Assembly: GCA_902766115.1 (NCBI GenBank)
Contig: CACXCL010000064.1
Coordinates: 1-6,004, forward strand
DNA: 6,004 nucleotides
Direction: 5' to 3'
Source of the DNA: an uncultured Ruminococcus sp.
GTDB lineage: Bacteria > Bacillota > Clostridia > Oscillospirales > CAG-272
Within the stretch, counting starts at the first letter, position 1; each line of letters starts with the position of its first letter. The translations under genes and the position numbers were made by a program. Shown piece by piece: positions 5,896 to 6,004 of this stretch. The notes under the pieces are model-generated. The model ran no database searches. It worked only from the letters and a program-made list of their open reading frames with translations, and was not told the DNA's origin.

Positions 5896-6004
5896 TATAT
5901 AGATTCAGTCATGTCGTAAAGTCTCTTCTTTGTCTCGTCGGCGCCGAGGATCTGCATCACCGAGTAAAGATCGGGTGAGTTCATCCTGCCGGTGACGGCG
6001 ACGC
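5895..6004 (-). CDS. gltX: Glutamyl-tRNA synthetase, C-terminal end (5' truncated by window edge)
   Basis: This is a 35-codon tail of a minus-strand frame that enters from the right edge (first complete codon at 6002) and ends at TAA 5897-5895. It reads VAVTGRMNSPDLYSVMQILG and then a short ADETKKRLYDM helix. Bacterial GluRS ends with a very similar pattern: an (R)-VA-(L/V)-TG-(R/K) strand, a SP-x-L turn, a hydrophobic helix, L-G and a final x-R-L/I helix of the anticodon-binding domain. It would charge tRNA(Glu), and possibly tRNA(Gln) if it is non-discriminating. The catalytic part lies outside the window, so the identification rests only on this tail. It is 14 nt upstream of glnS, on the same strand and presumably the same transcript. 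Confidence 0.8.
   Translation of the reverse strand, partial: VAVTGRMNSPDLYSVMQILGADETKKRLYDMTESI

Noticed and set aside
4780..5919. Plus-strand open frame of 379 codons antisense to glnS
   Set aside because: It is a shadow of glnS. The minus-strand translation matches a full GlnRS with every motif, whereas this frame shows no recognisable domain and no ribosome binding site.
1..6004. CRISPR arrays, insertion sequences, tRNA or rRNA genes, riboswitches and attachment sites
   Set aside because: By eye there are no spaced direct repeats, transposase motifs or cloverleaf sequences. The only non-coding stretches are 155-274, 1433-1470 and gaps of 1-21 nt, and the terminators, promoter and ribosome binding sites account for them.

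Overview
The window looks like ordinary chromosome from an anaerobic, low-to-mid-GC Gram-positive bacterium, most likely an uncultured Clostridia (Oscillospiraceae or Christensenellales type). This is an inference. It rests on a V-type ATP synthase subunit, a glutaminyl-tRNA synthetase beside a glutamyl-tRNA synthetase, a Firmicutes-style diacylglycerol glucosyltransferase homologue, a YjjG/YfnB-type HAD phosphatase, a ferredoxin-fused DUF362 protein, strong GGAG-type ribosome binding sites and a textbook sigma-A promoter.

Layout. On the plus strand, bases 2-154 are the last 50 codons of V-type ATPase subunit D, closed by a strong intrinsic terminator (161-192). A sigma-A promoter (207-235) then drives a monocistronic GT4 glycosyltransferase (275-1432). 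A symmetrical, probably bidirectional terminator (1431-1466) separates it from a convergent minus-strand operon filling the rest of the window. In transcription order that operon is: the C-terminal end of gltX (6004-5895), glnS (5880-4231), a DUF362 protein with a two-cluster ferredoxin tail (4209-3019), ispE (3017-2160) and a YjjG-like HAD nucleotidase (2148-1471). Gaps between these genes are 14, 21, 1 and 11 nt. No internal promoter or terminator is visible, so they are probably one transcript whose promoter lies beyond the right edge.

How the genes work together. gltX and glnS charge tRNA with glutamate and glutamine. ispE is the ATP-dependent kinase step of the MEP isoprenoid pathway. 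The HAD protein is probably a pyrimidine nucleotide housecleaning phosphatase. The DUF362-ferredoxin protein has no assigned role but is tightly coupled to ispE. The glycosyltransferase probably builds membrane glycolipid and is regulated separately.

I found no mobile element, CRISPR array, tRNA, rRNA, riboswitch or frameshifted gene. Coding density is very high, and no stretch over 300 bases lacks a gene. The least understood part is the DUF362-ferredoxin gene and its position between glnS and ispE. I see no convincing previously undescribed system.
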